From Nocardiopsis xinjiangensis YIM 90004 (GTDB taxonomy: Bacteria > Actinomycetota > Actinomycetes > Streptosporangiales > Streptosporangiaceae), in the NCBI RefSeq assembly GCF_000341145.1, contig NZ_ANBE01000009.1, forward strand, positions 119,209 through 183,208: a stretch of DNA of 64,000 nt, written 5' to 3'. Positions 26,892 through 36,245 of the stretch are shown here, one piece after another (the stretch's first letter is position 1; every line of letters starts with the position of its first letter). A program made the translations under genes and the position numbers. The notes under the pieces are model-generated. The model ran no database searches and was not told the DNA's origin. It saw only the letters and a program-made list of their open reading frames with translations.

Positions 26892-27868
26892 GCGCGCGCC
26901 TCCGAGAGTTCGGTCGCCAGGTCCACGGCGGCGCGGGCGAGGGCCTCGGTGGCCTCCGGGCCGTTCATGTACAGGGGCCGGGAACGCACCTCGATCCCCT
27001 CGACCCCGGTGCCGGCGTCGGCCTCGTCGACCAGCCACCCGTCGAGCAGGTCGGATCCCAGGTGCTCGGCGACCGCTCCCGCGTCGGTCTCCACCCCGAT
27101 GGCGGACAGGCAGGCATCGGCCATGCCGCGTACGGGCGCGCCCCCGATGATGGGGGAGACCCCGACGACGGTCTTGTCGAGCATGGCCTCGCGGATCCCG
27201 GGGACCTGGAAGACCGAGCCCACACTCACGACCGGGTTGGACGGCGGCAGGATCACCGCGTCCGCCTGGGCGATGGCCTCCAGCACGCCCGGTGCCGGCT
27301 TGGCCGACTCGGCGCCCATGGCCACGAACCGGTGGGCCGGGAGGGCGGCACGGTGCCGGATCCACCACTCCTGGAAGTGGATCGCGCGCGTGCGGCCCTC
27401 CTCCTCCACGACCACGTGCGTCTCCACCTGGTCGTCGGTCATCGGCAGCAGCCGCACCCCCGGCTGCCACCGGTCGCACAGGGCCTCGGTCACCGCGGAG
27501 AGAGGGAAACCTGCGGCGATCATCTGCGCGCGTACGATGTGCGTGGCGGTGTCACGGTCGCCGAGGCCGAACCATGTGGGCTTCATCCCATAGGCGGCGA
27601 GCTCTTCCTTGACTGTGAAGGACTCGTCCTTCCTCCCCCAGCCCCGGTCGTCGTCGATGCCGTCGCCCAGGGTGTACATCACAGTGTCCAGATCCGGACA
27701 GATCCGGAGCCCGAACAGTGTGATGTCGTCGCCGGTGTTCCCGATGACGGTGATGGAAGGGTCTGTGGTCTGCTCTTCGGAGGCCGGCGCGTCCGTCCCG
27801 AGAGCGGCCTTGAGGCCGCGGAGGAAACGGGCGCCGCCGATACCGCCGGCAGGTACGACTATCCGCAT
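26888..27868 (-). CDS. fbiA: 2-phospho-L-lactate-type transferase of F420 synthesis
   Basis: A 326-residue CofD-family enzyme that transfers the phospholactyl (in actinobacteria, phosphoenolpyruvyl) group from its guanosine-diphosphate-activated form to FO. Signature segments: [19 protein letters not shown] at the start, [20 protein letters not shown], and [21 protein letters not shown]. The ATG at 27868 opens directly with the nucleotide-binding strand; upstream in-frame codons are not needed. It is first in the overlapping fbiA-fbiB operon and divergent from the YGQ-repeat protein. Confidence 0.95.
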   Translation of the reverse strand: MRIVVPAGGIGGARFLRGLKAALGTDAPASEEQTTDPSITVIGNTGDDITLFGLRICPDLDTVMYTLGDGIDDDRGWGRKDESFTVKEELAAYGMKPTWFGLGDRDTATHIVRAQMIAAGFPLSAVTEALCDRWQPGVRLLPMTDDQVETHVVVEEEGRTRAIHFQEWWIRHRAALPAHRFVAMGAESAKPAPGVLEAIAQADAVILPPSNPVVSVGSVFQVPGIREAMLDKTVVGVSPIIGGAPVRGMADACLSAIGVETDAGAVAEHLGSDLLDGWLVDEADAGTGVEGIEVRSRPLYMNGPEATEALARAAVDLATELSEARA

Positions 27869-28116
27869 GCGTCCAAGTCTGGCAGGCTGGGAACACGTAT
27901 GGGTCGTCTGCCCCGCGGTGCGACCCGAGCGGCGTGTGACCGTACCGAGATCGGGGGTTCGCGAACCCCGGTACGTAGGCCGCCATCCCACTTCACGGCC
28001 CGGAGTGTCCGGCTGTCCCCATTTCTGTCTGGACCCGGCCGATTCACCCGACAGTCCGACGATATGCCAAGCTTCGACCGACGCGACGGCGATGCAGCGG
28101 AAGAGGGGAACCTCTC

Positions 28117-29301
28117 TTGAACAACGAAACACTAGAACGCTTGCGCCTTCCCGCGGCGTGGGTCCTGATCGGTGCGGTCGGGGCCTCGATGCTGTCGGGG
28201 CTGATCGGCCTGATCGCGCAGACGAGCGGTGCCGGGGAGTACCGGACCGAGGGGAGTTTCCCCTCGGCGGTGCTCTCCCACGCCAGTGACTTCTTCGGGC
28301 TCTCCGTCGTGGTCTTCCTGGCGGCGGCGGTCGCGCTGGTGCTGACGAGTGAGCGCACCAAGCCCTCCGCTCTACCGATCGTCGTCACCGCGATCGTCAT
28401 GAGCGGTGTGGGCCTGCTGTTCGTGCTGATCAACGCCATCACCGTGTTCATGGTCGAGACGGGCTCCGTCGCCTACGGGTTCACCAACTTCATCGGCACC
28501 CTCGGCAGCGGTGCGGTGCTCGGCCTGTTCGGGTTCTTCCTCCTGAAGGCTTTCAACGACCCGAACCTGGTGCCGCGCCCTGTGCCCCAACCCGGCCAGT
28601 ACAACCCGCAGGGTTTCCCGCCCGCGACCGGCGCCCAGCAGTCCTTCGCCGGCTACGGCCAGGACATGTACGGCCAGCAGCAGGGCTTCGGCCAGGACGC
28701 CTACGGTCAGCCGGTGGCCTACGGAACCGGTGCGCAGCAGGCCTACGGCCAGGACATGTACGGCCAGCAGCAGGCCTACGACCCGTCCGCCTACGGTCAG
28801 GACGCTTACGGTCAGCAGGTTTACGGCAGCGGTGCGCAGCAGGCCTATGACCCCTCGGCCTACGGTCAGGCCTACGGGACCGGCGGCCAGCAGGCCTACG
28901 GTCAGGACGCCTACGGCCAGCAGCAGGCCTACGACCCCTCCGCCTACGGCCAGCCGGCGGCCTACGGGCAGGGTTACGACCCCTCCCAGTACGCTCCCCA
29001 GCCCGGCGCCGACCAGCCCCAGTCGGCCTCCTCCGGCGAGCAGGCGGCCTTGGACGCCATCCAGTACGGCTGGTACCAGGGGGCCGACCAGCAGTACCAG
29101 CAGGGCCAGGACACACCGTCCGCCCCCGGAGTTGACCCATTCTTTAACTCCGGTGAGAACGCTGGTACCGATGCGTCCTCGCAAGGTGGCGCGGGCTACG
29201 GAGGTGCATACGGGAACTCCGGTGCATACGGCTCTGACCAGCAAGGACAGGGTGGCTCCGGGGGTCAGCAGGGTTGGTACGGCAACGACGGTCAGCGCTG
29301 A
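28117..29301 (+). CDS. Membrane protein with YGQ-rich low-complexity tail
   Basis: A 394-residue protein with four membrane helices in the first 150 residues, then a Q/Y/G-rich tail of imperfect repeats around [20 protein letters not shown], followed by a G/S/Q/A-rich end. The repeats also appear in the DNA (about 28640-28990). Such a tail resembles prion-like, phase-separating sequence, but that is inference. The TTG at 28117 with GAGGGG upstream is the only start that keeps all four helices. It lies just upstream of whiB. No functional assignment. Confidence 0.75.
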   Translation: MNNETLERLRLPAAWVLIGAVGASMLSGLIGLIAQTSGAGEYRTEGSFPSAVLSHASDFFGLSVVVFLAAAVALVLTSERTKPSALPIVVTAIVMSGVGLLFVLINAITVFMVETGSVAYGFTNFIGTLGSGAVLGLFGFFLLKAFNDPNLVPRPVPQPGQYNPQGFPPATGAQQSFAGYGQDMYGQQQGFGQDAYGQPVAYGTGAQQAYGQDMYGQQQAYDPSAYGQDAYGQQVYGSGAQQAYDPSAYGQAYGTGGQQAYGQDAYGQQQAYDPSAYGQPAAYGQGYDPSQYAPQPGADQPQSASSGEQAALDAIQYGWYQGADQQYQQGQDTPSAPGVDPFFNSGENAGTDASSQGGAGYGGAYGNSGAYGSDQQGQGGSGGQQGWYGNDGQR

Positions 29302-29349
29302 GCCCGACCTGGGCCTCCGTGCTCTCCGCCACCTCGGGTGCGCGTGAAT

Positions 29350-29428
29350 TGCGTGGTAATCCACAGAACGGACATCGCGGGCCTGTCACAGGCAGTTCGC
29401 GACATGATATTCAGTGGATTACCACGCA
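29350..29428. promoter_or_regulatory. Nested dyad upstream of whiB
   Basis: Two perfect 15-bp inverted arms, TGCGTGGTAATCCAC (29350-29364) and GTGGATTACCACGCA (29414-29428), enclose TCGCG (29375-29379)/CGCGA (29398-29402) and a central palindrome GCCTGT-C-ACAGGC (29381-29393). All three share nearly the same centre (about 29388). Each outer arm itself contains a GTGG-N4-CCAC palindrome. It ends 6 bp before the putative whiB -35, so it is probably a regulator-binding site. Confidence 0.7.
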
Positions 29429-29434
29429 GGGCGC

Positions 29435-29464
29435 TTGACGCACAGCGAGTGTCACGCGTGTAAT
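29435..29464 (+). promoter_or_regulatory. Putative whiB promoter
   Basis: TTGACG (29435-29440) and TGTAAT (29459-29464) with 18 bp between them. Predicted transcription start near 29471 gives a leader of about 70 nt before the whiB ATG. Confidence 0.5.
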
Positions 29465-29539
29465 TTCAAGGTGGGATTCAACCCGGCCCGGGGGATGAAA
29501 AGGGCCGGGGACATCTATGGGGGGCAACAGGAGGTGCGC

Positions 29540-29827
29540 ATGAGCGAGGTCATCCCGCTGGCGCACGGCTCGGACGAAGATCTGGGCTGGCAGGAACGTG
29601 CCCTGTGCGCGCAGACCGACCCGGAGGCTTTCTTTCCCGAGAAGGGCGGCTCCACGAGGGAGGCGAAGAAGGTCTGCCAGTCCTGCGAGGTCCGGGCCGA
29701 GTGCCTGGAGTACGCACTGGAGCACGACGAGCGCTTCGGTATCTGGGGGGGACTCTCCGAGAGGGAACGCCGGCGGCTGAAGAAAGCCGTCGGGGGAGAT
29801 TTCGATTTCCTCGCGGACATGCTCTAG
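29540..29827 (+). CDS. whiB: WhiB developmental regulator (iron-sulfur protein)
   Basis: A 95-residue Wbl protein, the orthologue of Streptomyces WhiB / mycobacterial WhiB2 by sequence: DEDLGWQERALCAQTDP, FFPEKGGSTREAKKVCQSC, CLEYAL, and the DNA-contact turn FGIWGGLSERERRR. Four cysteines (one in ALCAQ, the CQSC pair and the one in ECLEY) bind the 4Fe-4S cluster. In Streptomyces it works with WhiA in sporulation septation. The ATG at 29540 has a near-perfect ribosome site, CAGGAGGTG, 4 nt upstream. The frame is open upstream to 29414 but that part lies in the dyad and promoter. Followed by a strong terminator. Confidence 0.95.
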   Translation: MSEVIPLAHGSDEDLGWQERALCAQTDPEAFFPEKGGSTREAKKVCQSCEVRAECLEYALEHDERFGIWGGLSERERRRLKKAVGGDFDFLADML

Positions 29828-29838
29828 GTAGGCCGGAC

Positions 29839-29880
29839 AAGACGCGCACCCCGGTGGACCCATCGGGGTGCGCGTCTTTT
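29839..29880 (+). terminator. Intrinsic terminator after whiB
   Basis: AAGACGCGCACCCCG (29839-29853) pairs perfectly with CGGGGTGCGCGTCTT (29864-29878), followed by T residues. Confidence 0.93.
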
Positions 29881-30091
29881 GTGTGCGGATCGGTTCAGGA
29901 CTGAGGTCCGGTTTGGTGCCGGTGGCCGTATCACGGGTGAATGCACCGATATGAGGCCTATGGAGCTACGCCGTCTCCGTGTGCGGAATAGGCACGTAAT
30001 GGTGCCGAGTCGCGTATCGTGATGTCTCGTCTCAGCAGTCCCGCACCCCTCCGCGGGACAGCCCCTCTCCGGAAGTGAACCCACTACAGCC

Positions 30092-33000
30092 GTGCTTGAC
30101 CAGGATTCCGCCCGCCACGTCGTCACCGCGGTCGTCGTGACCCACGACGGGGCCCGTTGGCTCTCCGAGACGATGACGGCGCTACGGGGACAGACCCGCC
30201 CGTTGCAGCGCGTCGTCGCCGCGGACACCGGGAGCACCGACGACAGCGTCGACATCCTCGCCGAGCACCTGCCCTCGGACTCCATCACGGAGCAACCGTC
30301 CGAGACCGGGTACGGCGACGCCGTGCGCGCCGCTCTGGACCTGCCGCGATCGAGCACCGGGGTACGGGACTCCGGCGAAGGGGCCACCGAGTGGCTCTGG
30401 TTGATCCACGACGACCTCACCCCCGAGCCCGATGCCCTCGAGCAGCTCCTCGCCGCCGCCGACCAGGACCCCCGCGCGGCCGTTCTGGGGCCCAAACTGC
30501 GGGACTGGTTCGACCGGCGGCTGCTCGTCGAGGTCGGCGTGACCATCGACGGCGCGGGGCGGCGCGAGACCGGCCTGGAACAGCGTGAGTTCGACCACGG
30601 CCAGCACGACGGCAACCGGCAGGTCCTGGCGGTATCCAGCGCCGGTATGCTCGTGCGCCGCGATGTGTGGGACCGCCTCGGCGGGTTCGACCCGTCCCTG
30701 CCGCTGTTCCGCGACGACATCGACTTCTGCTGGCGTGTGGGCGGCGCCGGGCTGCGCACGCTGGTGGTCACCGACGCCGTCGCCCACCACGCCGAGGCCT
30801 CCTCACGACGGCGCCGGGGGATCTCCGCGACCCGAAACCACCCCAGACGCGTGGACCGGCGCCACGCGGTGTTCGTGCTGCTGGCCAACCTGCCCGCCGG
30901 CGGCATGGCGGCGGCCCTGCTGCGCAACTCCTTCGCGTCGTTGATGCGCATGGTCATGTATCTGCTCATCAAACAGCCCGCGAACGCCCTCGACGAGGCC
31001 GCCGCGATCACGCTCATCTACCTGCGGCCGGTCAAACTCCTCCGTGCCCGGGCCCGGCGCCGCCGGGACCGCCGCCGCACCTACAGCGCGATCCGGCCCT
31101 TCCTGGCGCACGGGGTGGCGATGCGCCAGTTCGCCGACGCCCTCACCGCGGTGCTGACCGGTGACACCATCCGCAACACCCCCGGACGCCACCAGGCCGT
31201 GACCGCGCCCCCCGATCCCGACGACGAGGACGAGGCCCTCTCCGACAACCAGAGTTTCCTGCGCCGGGTCGTGAGCCGACCCGGGGTCGCGCTCGTCCTC
31301 GGTCTGACCGCGCTCTCCCTGACAGCCGGACGGTCCTTGCTCTTCGGTGACCTGCTCGCGGGCGGGGCCCTGCCCCCGGCGGCCGGCAGCGCCGCCGACC
31401 TGTGGTCGCTCTACCTGTCCGCCAACCCCGACAGCGGGATCGGCGCCGGCGGGCCTGTGCCGCCCTACGTCGGACTGCTGGCACTGCTGTCCACCCTCAC
31501 CCTCGGCCAACCCTGGCTCGCGGTGACGGTGATCCTGCTCGGCTGTGTGCCCCTGGCCGGCGCCACCGCCTACCTGCTGGCCAAGGACGTACTGCGCTAC
31601 ACCCCTGCCCGCCTGTGGCTGGCCGGCACCTACGCGCTGCTGCCCGTCGCCACGGGAGCGGTCGCACAAGGACGCCTGGGCACCGCGCTGGTACACGTTC
31701 TGCTGCCGGTACTGGCTCTTCTGCTGGTGCGTGTGGTCAGCCTTCCGGAGAAGGCTTCCCGACGCGCTGCATGGGGGGCGGGCCTGATCCTGGCAGTGTC
31801 CACCGCGTTCGTGCCGATGGTGTGGCTGCTGGCCCTGGTCACCGGGGTCCTGGTCGCCGTGGCCTTCGGGCACGTCGGACGACGCCTCTACGTCAGTGTC
31901 GCCCTGAGCCTGGCACTGCCGATCGTCCTGTTGCTGCCGTGGTCGCTGGAGTTGCTCCTGCACCCCACGCTGTGGCTGTTGGAGGCCGGACTGCACCGGC
32001 CCGAACTCTCCGGATCCGGCGCCGGCCCGCTCGATCTGCTCCTGTTCTCGCCCGGCGGTCCCGGTATGCCGCCGGTCTGGGTCACCGCGGGGTTCCTGGT
32101 CGCCGCCCTCCTGGCACTGTTGCTGCTGCGCAACCGCATGGTCGTGGCCGCAGGGTGGTCGCTGGCCCTGTTCGGGCTGCTCGTGGCGGTCGTGACGAGT
32201 CGTTTGATCGTCGAGCCCTACTTCGGCGGCCCGCCCGCCCCGGTCTGGCCCGGTGTGGCGCTCTCCTTCGCCGCCACCGCCGTACTCATGTCCGCGGGCA
32301 CCTCCGCCCGCGCGATCGGCGACATGCTCCGCGGCGACCACGGGGGCGCACGCGAGGACCTGCGGTGGTGGTCCGACTGGCGGCGCGGGTTCGCGCTCGC
32401 CGTCACCGTGCTCGCCCTGGCCACACCCGCCACGGCCGCTGCCCTGTGGATGTGGGAGGGCGCCGACGGGCCCGTCACGGCACACGCCCCCGAGACCGTT
32501 CCCGGGGCATTGCAGAGTCGCAGCGACGACGGAACCGAACCGCGTGCCCTCGTGGTCGCCCCCGACGGTGAGGGCCACGTCGACTACACCGTGGTGCGCG
32601 GCCGTGAACCGCATCTGGGGGAGGAGGCCGTCGTCCCCGACGAGTCCGGCGCAACGAGCATGGACCGCGCCGTGGCCCAGCTCAGCGCGGGCCAGGGCGG
32701 CGATCAGCTGCACACCCTTCTCGACCACGGGGTGCAGTACGTGCTCTACCCGCGCCCGGAGGACTCGGGGCCCGCGCGGGCCACCATGGTCGACGTGTTG
32801 GACGGCACCCCCGGCCTGGACCGGCAGTCCCTGTCCGACCACTACGGGCTCTGGCGTGTGTCCGAGGAGACCGGTGCCCTGCGCGAACTCCCCGAGGGCG
32901 GCCTGGACGCCACGGCCCTGACGGTCGAGGGCCGTGCCGGGGACATGACGGCCGAGGTCGGCGACGGTCCCACCGGCCGCCGTCTGGCTCTGGCCGAACC

Positions 33001-33580
33001 CGCCGACGGCACCTGGAACGCCACCCTCGACGGCGCCGAACTGTCCCCCGTCCCCACCGAGAACGGCACCCAGGCCTGGGCGCTGCCGGTCGAGGGCGGC
33101 CGACTGCAGGTGTGGCACACCGACCACGTGCACACCGCGTGGATCCTCACACAGGGGCTCCTGCTGCTCGTCGTCGCCGTCCTGGCGGCGCCCGGCGTGC
33201 GAACCGACGAGGAGGCCCGGCTCATCGCCGCCACCCCGCCGCCGCGCCCGCACCGCCCCGACCGCCTGCGCCGTTCCGGCCGCCGTGGCCGCGGAAGACG
33301 TGGTGCCACGGGCGAGAGCACGGAGGATGCCGGGCGGCAGAGCGCCGCAAAGGTGTCCGGCTCGCACACGGCGGCCGAAGCGGTCCCCGGGCCCGGGGAG
33401 GAGGACGCCGGTGTCCGTGCCGGGACCGATGACGGGTCCGCACGCGAAACGACCACCACGACCGGATCCCTCCCGGCCCTGAGGGGCGGGGGACGGCGCA
33501 AGGGCACCCGCCGCAAATCCGGCCGCCGCTCCGGCCCCCGAAGCCGCCGTGGCACCGACCGTTCCGAGGGTGAGGAATAA
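30092..33580 (+). CDS. Large membrane-bound family 2 glycosyltransferase
   Basis: An 1162-residue protein. An N-terminal GT2 domain (TAVVVTHDGARWLSETM, AADTGSTDDSVDIL, WLIHDDLTPEP, then DDIDFCWR) occupies about the first 260 residues. Many membrane helices follow (about 270-790), then an extracytoplasmic part, one further helix near 1030 and a basic tail rich in R/G. The same gene order, whiB - giant glycosyltransferase - DUF5719 protein - zincin - DUF3499 - manB, exists in Streptomyces. It probably builds a cell-surface polysaccharide; substrate unknown. The GTG at 30092 is chosen as the first start before the GT2 core. Confidence 0.85.
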   Translation: MLDQDSARHVVTAVVVTHDGARWLSETMTALRGQTRPLQRVVAADTGSTDDSVDILAEHLPSDSITEQPSETGYGDAVRAALDLPRSSTGVRDSGEGATEWLWLIHDDLTPEPDALEQLLAAADQDPRAAVLGPKLRDWFDRRLLVEVGVTIDGAGRRETGLEQREFDHGQHDGNRQVLAVSSAGMLVRRDVWDRLGGFDPSLPLFRDDIDFCWRVGGAGLRTLVVTDAVAHHAEASSRRRRGISATRNHPRRVDRRHAVFVLLANLPAGGMAAALLRNSFASLMRMVMYLLIKQPANALDEAAAITLIYLRPVKLLRARARRRRDRRRTYSAIRPFLAHGVAMRQFADALTAVLTGDTIRNTPGRHQAVTAPPDPDDEDEALSDNQSFLRRVVSRPGVALVLGLTALSLTAGRSLLFGDLLAGGALPPAAGSAADLWSLYLSANPDSGIGAGGPVPPYVGLLALLSTLTLGQPWLAVTVILLGCVPLAGATAYLLAKDVLRYTPARLWLAGTYALLPVATGAVAQGRLGTALVHVLLPVLALLLVRVVSLPEKASRRAAWGAGLILAVSTAFVPMVWLLALVTGVLVAVAFGHVGRRLYVSVALSLALPIVLLLPWSLELLLHPTLWLLEAGLHRPELSGSGAGPLDLLLFSPGGPGMPPVWVTAGFLVAALLALLLLRNRMVVAAGWSLALFGLLVAVVTSRLIVEPYFGGPPAPVWPGVALSFAATAVLMSAGTSARAIGDMLRGDHGGAREDLRWWSDWRRGFALAVTVLALATPATAAALWMWEGADGPVTAHAPETVPGALQSRSDDGTEPRALVVAPDGEGHVDYTVVRGREPHLGEEAVVPDESGATSMDRAVAQLSAGQGGDQLHTLLDHGVQYVLYPRPEDSGPARATMVDVLDGTPGLDRQSLSDHYGLWRVSEETGALRELPEGGLDATALTVEGRAGDMTAEVGDGPTGRRLALAEPADGTWNATLDGAELSPVPTENGTQAWALPVEGGRLQVWHTDHVHTAWILTQGLLLLVVAVLAAPGVRTDEEARLIAATPPPRPHRPDRLRRSGRRGRGRRGATGESTEDAGRQSAAKVSGSHTAAEAVPGPGEEDAGVRAGTDDGSARETTTTTGSLPALRGGGRRKGTRRKSGRRSGPRSRRGTDRSEGEE

Positions 33581-33582
33581 CC

Positions 33583-35172
33583 GTGCGACTGATCGTGGAG
33601 AACCGGTTCGCGCTGTTCGGGCTGGTCGTGTTGTCCCTGGCGGCCCTGCTCGGCGCCGCCCTCCTCACCCGCCCGCTCACCGCCGAGGTGGGGGTGAGCG
33701 AGGCCGGGGCGGTGCGTCCGGACCGTGCCGTGCGGGTGTGTCCCCAACCCCATGAGGACTCCGACGCCGACAGCGCTGCCGCGGCCTTCGCCCCGAGGGT
33801 GAGCCGTGACGACGAGGGCGAGTTGTGGGCCGTGCCCGTTTCCGGGACCCCCGACGGGGAGGACGGTGCAGACGCCGACGAGGACACCCGCGCCACACCC
33901 GGCCCCGGCGCCGACCACCTCGACGAGGACGACCTCATCGGGGAACAGATCACCGAACCCGGCCTGGTCTGGAGCACCGGGACCGACGAGGCCGACGACC
34001 CCACCGCCGTGCACGCCGCAGGAGACCTCGCCTCCGGACTCGAGGTGTCCCAGGTCACCTCCTCCGACGACGAGGCCACCGAGGTCGTGTGCGCCCAGCC
34101 CTCCATCGGTACGTGGTTCGCCCTGCCCGGCGGTGACGACCCCGACGGCGTGGACCTGGACGGCCTCACCGCGCACCTGGCCAACCCCGAGGACTTCCGC
34201 GCCACCGTCAACGTGGACATCTACACCGCCGACGGCCCCTCCCATTCCCCGGAGAGCCGCGGGATCCCCTTGGGCCCGGGGGAATCCACCGAACTCGACC
34301 TGACCGAGTCGGTGCACAGCACGAGCGCAGCCGGGGTCCACGTGCGCACCAGCACCGGGCGGGTCGCCGCGTCCCTGCTGGCCGAGCACTCCTCGGGCGG
34401 GACCGACTGGGTCAACCCCACCACCGGACCGGCCGAGAACGCGGTCGTGCCCGGGGTGCCCGGGGGCGAAGGTGTGCGCCGTCTCCTGCTCGCCGCCCCC
34501 GGGGACGAACCCGTCACCGCACAGGTGCACGTGCTGACCTCCGAGCGTGCGGAGGAGGACGGCGAGAACGGGGGCGACGGGGCCGGGACGCCCGGTGACC
34601 CGTACACGGTCACCGTTCCCCCGGCCGCGTCCGCGTGGCTCTCCCTCGAGAGCGCTCTGGCGGAGGAGCCCGGCACGGCCGTGATCGAGGCGGACGGCGA
34701 GGTGGTCGCGGGCGCCGTCGCCGAGACCGACGGTGGTTCCGAGACCGCCTACAGCGCCGCCGCCGACCCGCTCAGCAGGCCGCTGGACACCATGGCGGTG
34801 CTCCCGGACGTGCCGCGCGAGGCCGAGACCGAGGTCGTGGTGGGTGCCACCGAGCGCGACACCGAGATCATGGCCACGCCCGTGGGCGACGAGGGCGACC
34901 AGGGCGACGCCGTCAAACTGAGGATCCCCGCCGGAACCACACAGGTGCTGGGCACCGACACCGAGGACGTGGCCTGGGAGCCGCCGCCCGGCATCGGATC
35001 CGGCGACGGTTACGCCGTCCGCCTCGATCTGGTCGACGAGGACTCCGGGCCCGTGCACGTGGCCAGGGTGCTGCGGACCGACGACGGGATCGGTGCGGCC
35101 CCGGTACGTCCCGCACCGGTCGAGGTCCCGCTGCCCGTGGTCCGCGACAGCTCGGTCGCCCTCACCCCCTGA
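33583..35172 (+). CDS. DUF5719 family membrane-anchored protein
   Basis: A 529-residue protein with one N-terminal membrane anchor (FALFGLVVLSLAALLGAALL) and a large acidic extracytoplasmic part made of beta-rich repeats, consistent with DUF5719. The GTG at 33583 follows the glycosyltransferase stop by 2 nt, with GGGTGAGGAA upstream, so the pair is coupled. It is a likely partner of the glycosyltransferase at the cell surface. Two cysteines (VRVCPQP and VVCAQPS) may form a disulfide. Confidence 0.8.
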   Translation: MRLIVENRFALFGLVVLSLAALLGAALLTRPLTAEVGVSEAGAVRPDRAVRVCPQPHEDSDADSAAAAFAPRVSRDDEGELWAVPVSGTPDGEDGADADEDTRATPGPGADHLDEDDLIGEQITEPGLVWSTGTDEADDPTAVHAAGDLASGLEVSQVTSSDDEATEVVCAQPSIGTWFALPGGDDPDGVDLDGLTAHLANPEDFRATVNVDIYTADGPSHSPESRGIPLGPGESTELDLTESVHSTSAAGVHVRTSTGRVAASLLAEHSSGGTDWVNPTTGPAENAVVPGVPGGEGVRRLLLAAPGDEPVTAQVHVLTSERAEEDGENGGDGAGTPGDPYTVTVPPAASAWLSLESALAEEPGTAVIEADGEVVAGAVAETDGGSETAYSAAADPLSRPLDTMAVLPDVPREAETEVVVGATERDTEIMATPVGDEGDQGDAVKLRIPAGTTQVLGTDTEDVAWEPPPGIGSGDGYAVRLDLVDEDSGPVHVARVLRTDDGIGAAPVRPAPVEVPLPVVRDSSVALTP

Positions 35173-35190
35173 GTCCTGGACGGGGGAGGC

Positions 35191-35616
35191 TCAGCCCTCG
35201 GGGTCGACCGACTCCGGCTCCAACCCGAGGAGGTTGGCGACCTCCTCCACGACCGTCTCGTGGACCAGGAGGGCCATCTCGTCGGGGTCCTTGGTACGGA
35301 TCTCGACCGGACGCCGGTACACCACGATGCGGGCGCGGCCGTCGGGGTCGGTCTCCAAGCGGGAGAAGGGGATCGTCTCCGCCATCGGCGGTACCGGTGG
35401 GACGTCCTCGACGAGGAAGTCGACATTGGCCAGTTCACGGGACCACAAGCGCTCCAGGCGTTCGACCGCGTCCAGGACGAGATCGTCGAACGCCTGCGCT
35501 CGGCTCCGGAAGACCGGCAGGTCAGCAGGGACGAGAGGGCCGCGGATACCACGTCCTCGGCGGTCCCTTCGCCGCACACGGTTTGGTTGCCCACTGGAAA
35601 GGCGCACTCGTCGCAC
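35191..35616 (-). CDS. Zincin-like metallopeptidase-family protein lacking HExxH
   Basis: A 141-residue protein of the small zincin-like (DUF1025-type) family: AFDDLVLDAVERLERLWSREL, PPVPPMAETIPFSRLETD, and IVVYRRPVEIRTKDPDEM are typical. The helix that should carry the zinc motif reads VHETVVEEVANLLG: the first His-Glu pair lies one turn early, and the HExxH positions hold EE and N. The protein is therefore probably not a zinc peptidase. The start is uncertain within the first 30 arginine-rich residues. Convergent with the DUF5719 gene. Confidence 0.78.
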   Translation of the reverse strand: MRRVRLSSGQPNRVRRRDRRGRGIRGPLVPADLPVFRSRAQAFDDLVLDAVERLERLWSRELANVDFLVEDVPPVPPMAETIPFSRLETDPDGRARIVVYRRPVEIRTKDPDEMALLVHETVVEEVANLLGLEPESVDPEG

Positions 35617-35799
35617 ACTCCGAGACTAAGCCATCGGCGGGCTCCCGCGTAGCCCGCTCGGCCGCACACCGAAGGCCCCGCGTCCGCACGGGGCCTGCCC
35701 GGCGGGGCAGGGCACACAACGGGCCGGTTGTCCACCGAACGCGCCTGGGCTTGGGCCGAAGCTGGCATGTCCTTGAGGAAGGGCATACAGTCGTTGCCT

Positions 35800-36165
35800 G
35801 TGAGCCATGTTCGACGCTGTTCCCGCACCGCGTGCAGGCAACCCGCCGTTTTCACGCTCACGTACGTCTACGCCGACTCGACGGCCGTCCTCGGTCCGCT
35901 CGCCGCCTACGTCGAGCCGCACTGCTACGACCTGTGCGCCATGCACGCCGACCGGCTGACCGCCCCCCGCGGGTGGGAGGTCGTGCGCCTCCCGGTCGAG
36001 TCGGTGGGCGGTGGTCCCGGCAGCGACGACCTGGAGGCCCTTGCCGACGCTGTACGTGAGGCGGCGCGGCCCCCTGCGCAGAACGAACCCGAGGGCGAGG
36101 ACACCACTCGCCGCGGGCACCTGCGTGTGGTGCGTTCCGACCAACAGCCGCCCCGGCAGTCCTGA
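35800..36165 (+). CDS. DUF3499 family protein
   Basis: A 121-residue protein. RRCSRTACRQPAVFTLTYVYADSTAVLGPLA and HCYDLCAMHADRLTAPRGWEVVRL are the DUF3499 hallmarks; the paired cysteines look like a zinc site. The rest is an acidic tail of low conservation. A -10-like TACAGT (35786-35791) ends 8 nt before the GTG at 35800, so translation probably starts there on a leaderless mRNA, although the frame is open back to an ATG at 35767. Divergent from the zincin gene. Function unknown. Confidence 0.82.
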   Translation: MSHVRRCSRTACRQPAVFTLTYVYADSTAVLGPLAAYVEPHCYDLCAMHADRLTAPRGWEVVRLPVESVGGGPGSDDLEALADAVREAARPPAQNEPEGEDTTRRGHLRVVRSDQQPPRQS

Positions 36166-36245
36166 ACACCCCGGCCGGGCGCGCTTGCTAACTTTGTTAC
36201 GCGCACCCGGCCCCCAGCAGGACCCACCGGAGAACCGGAGAAGAC

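Noticed and set aside
28640..28990. Regular DNA repeats that might look like a CRISPR array
   Set aside because: They are in-frame coding repeats for a YGQ-rich protein tail, without spacers of constant size or conserved direct repeats.
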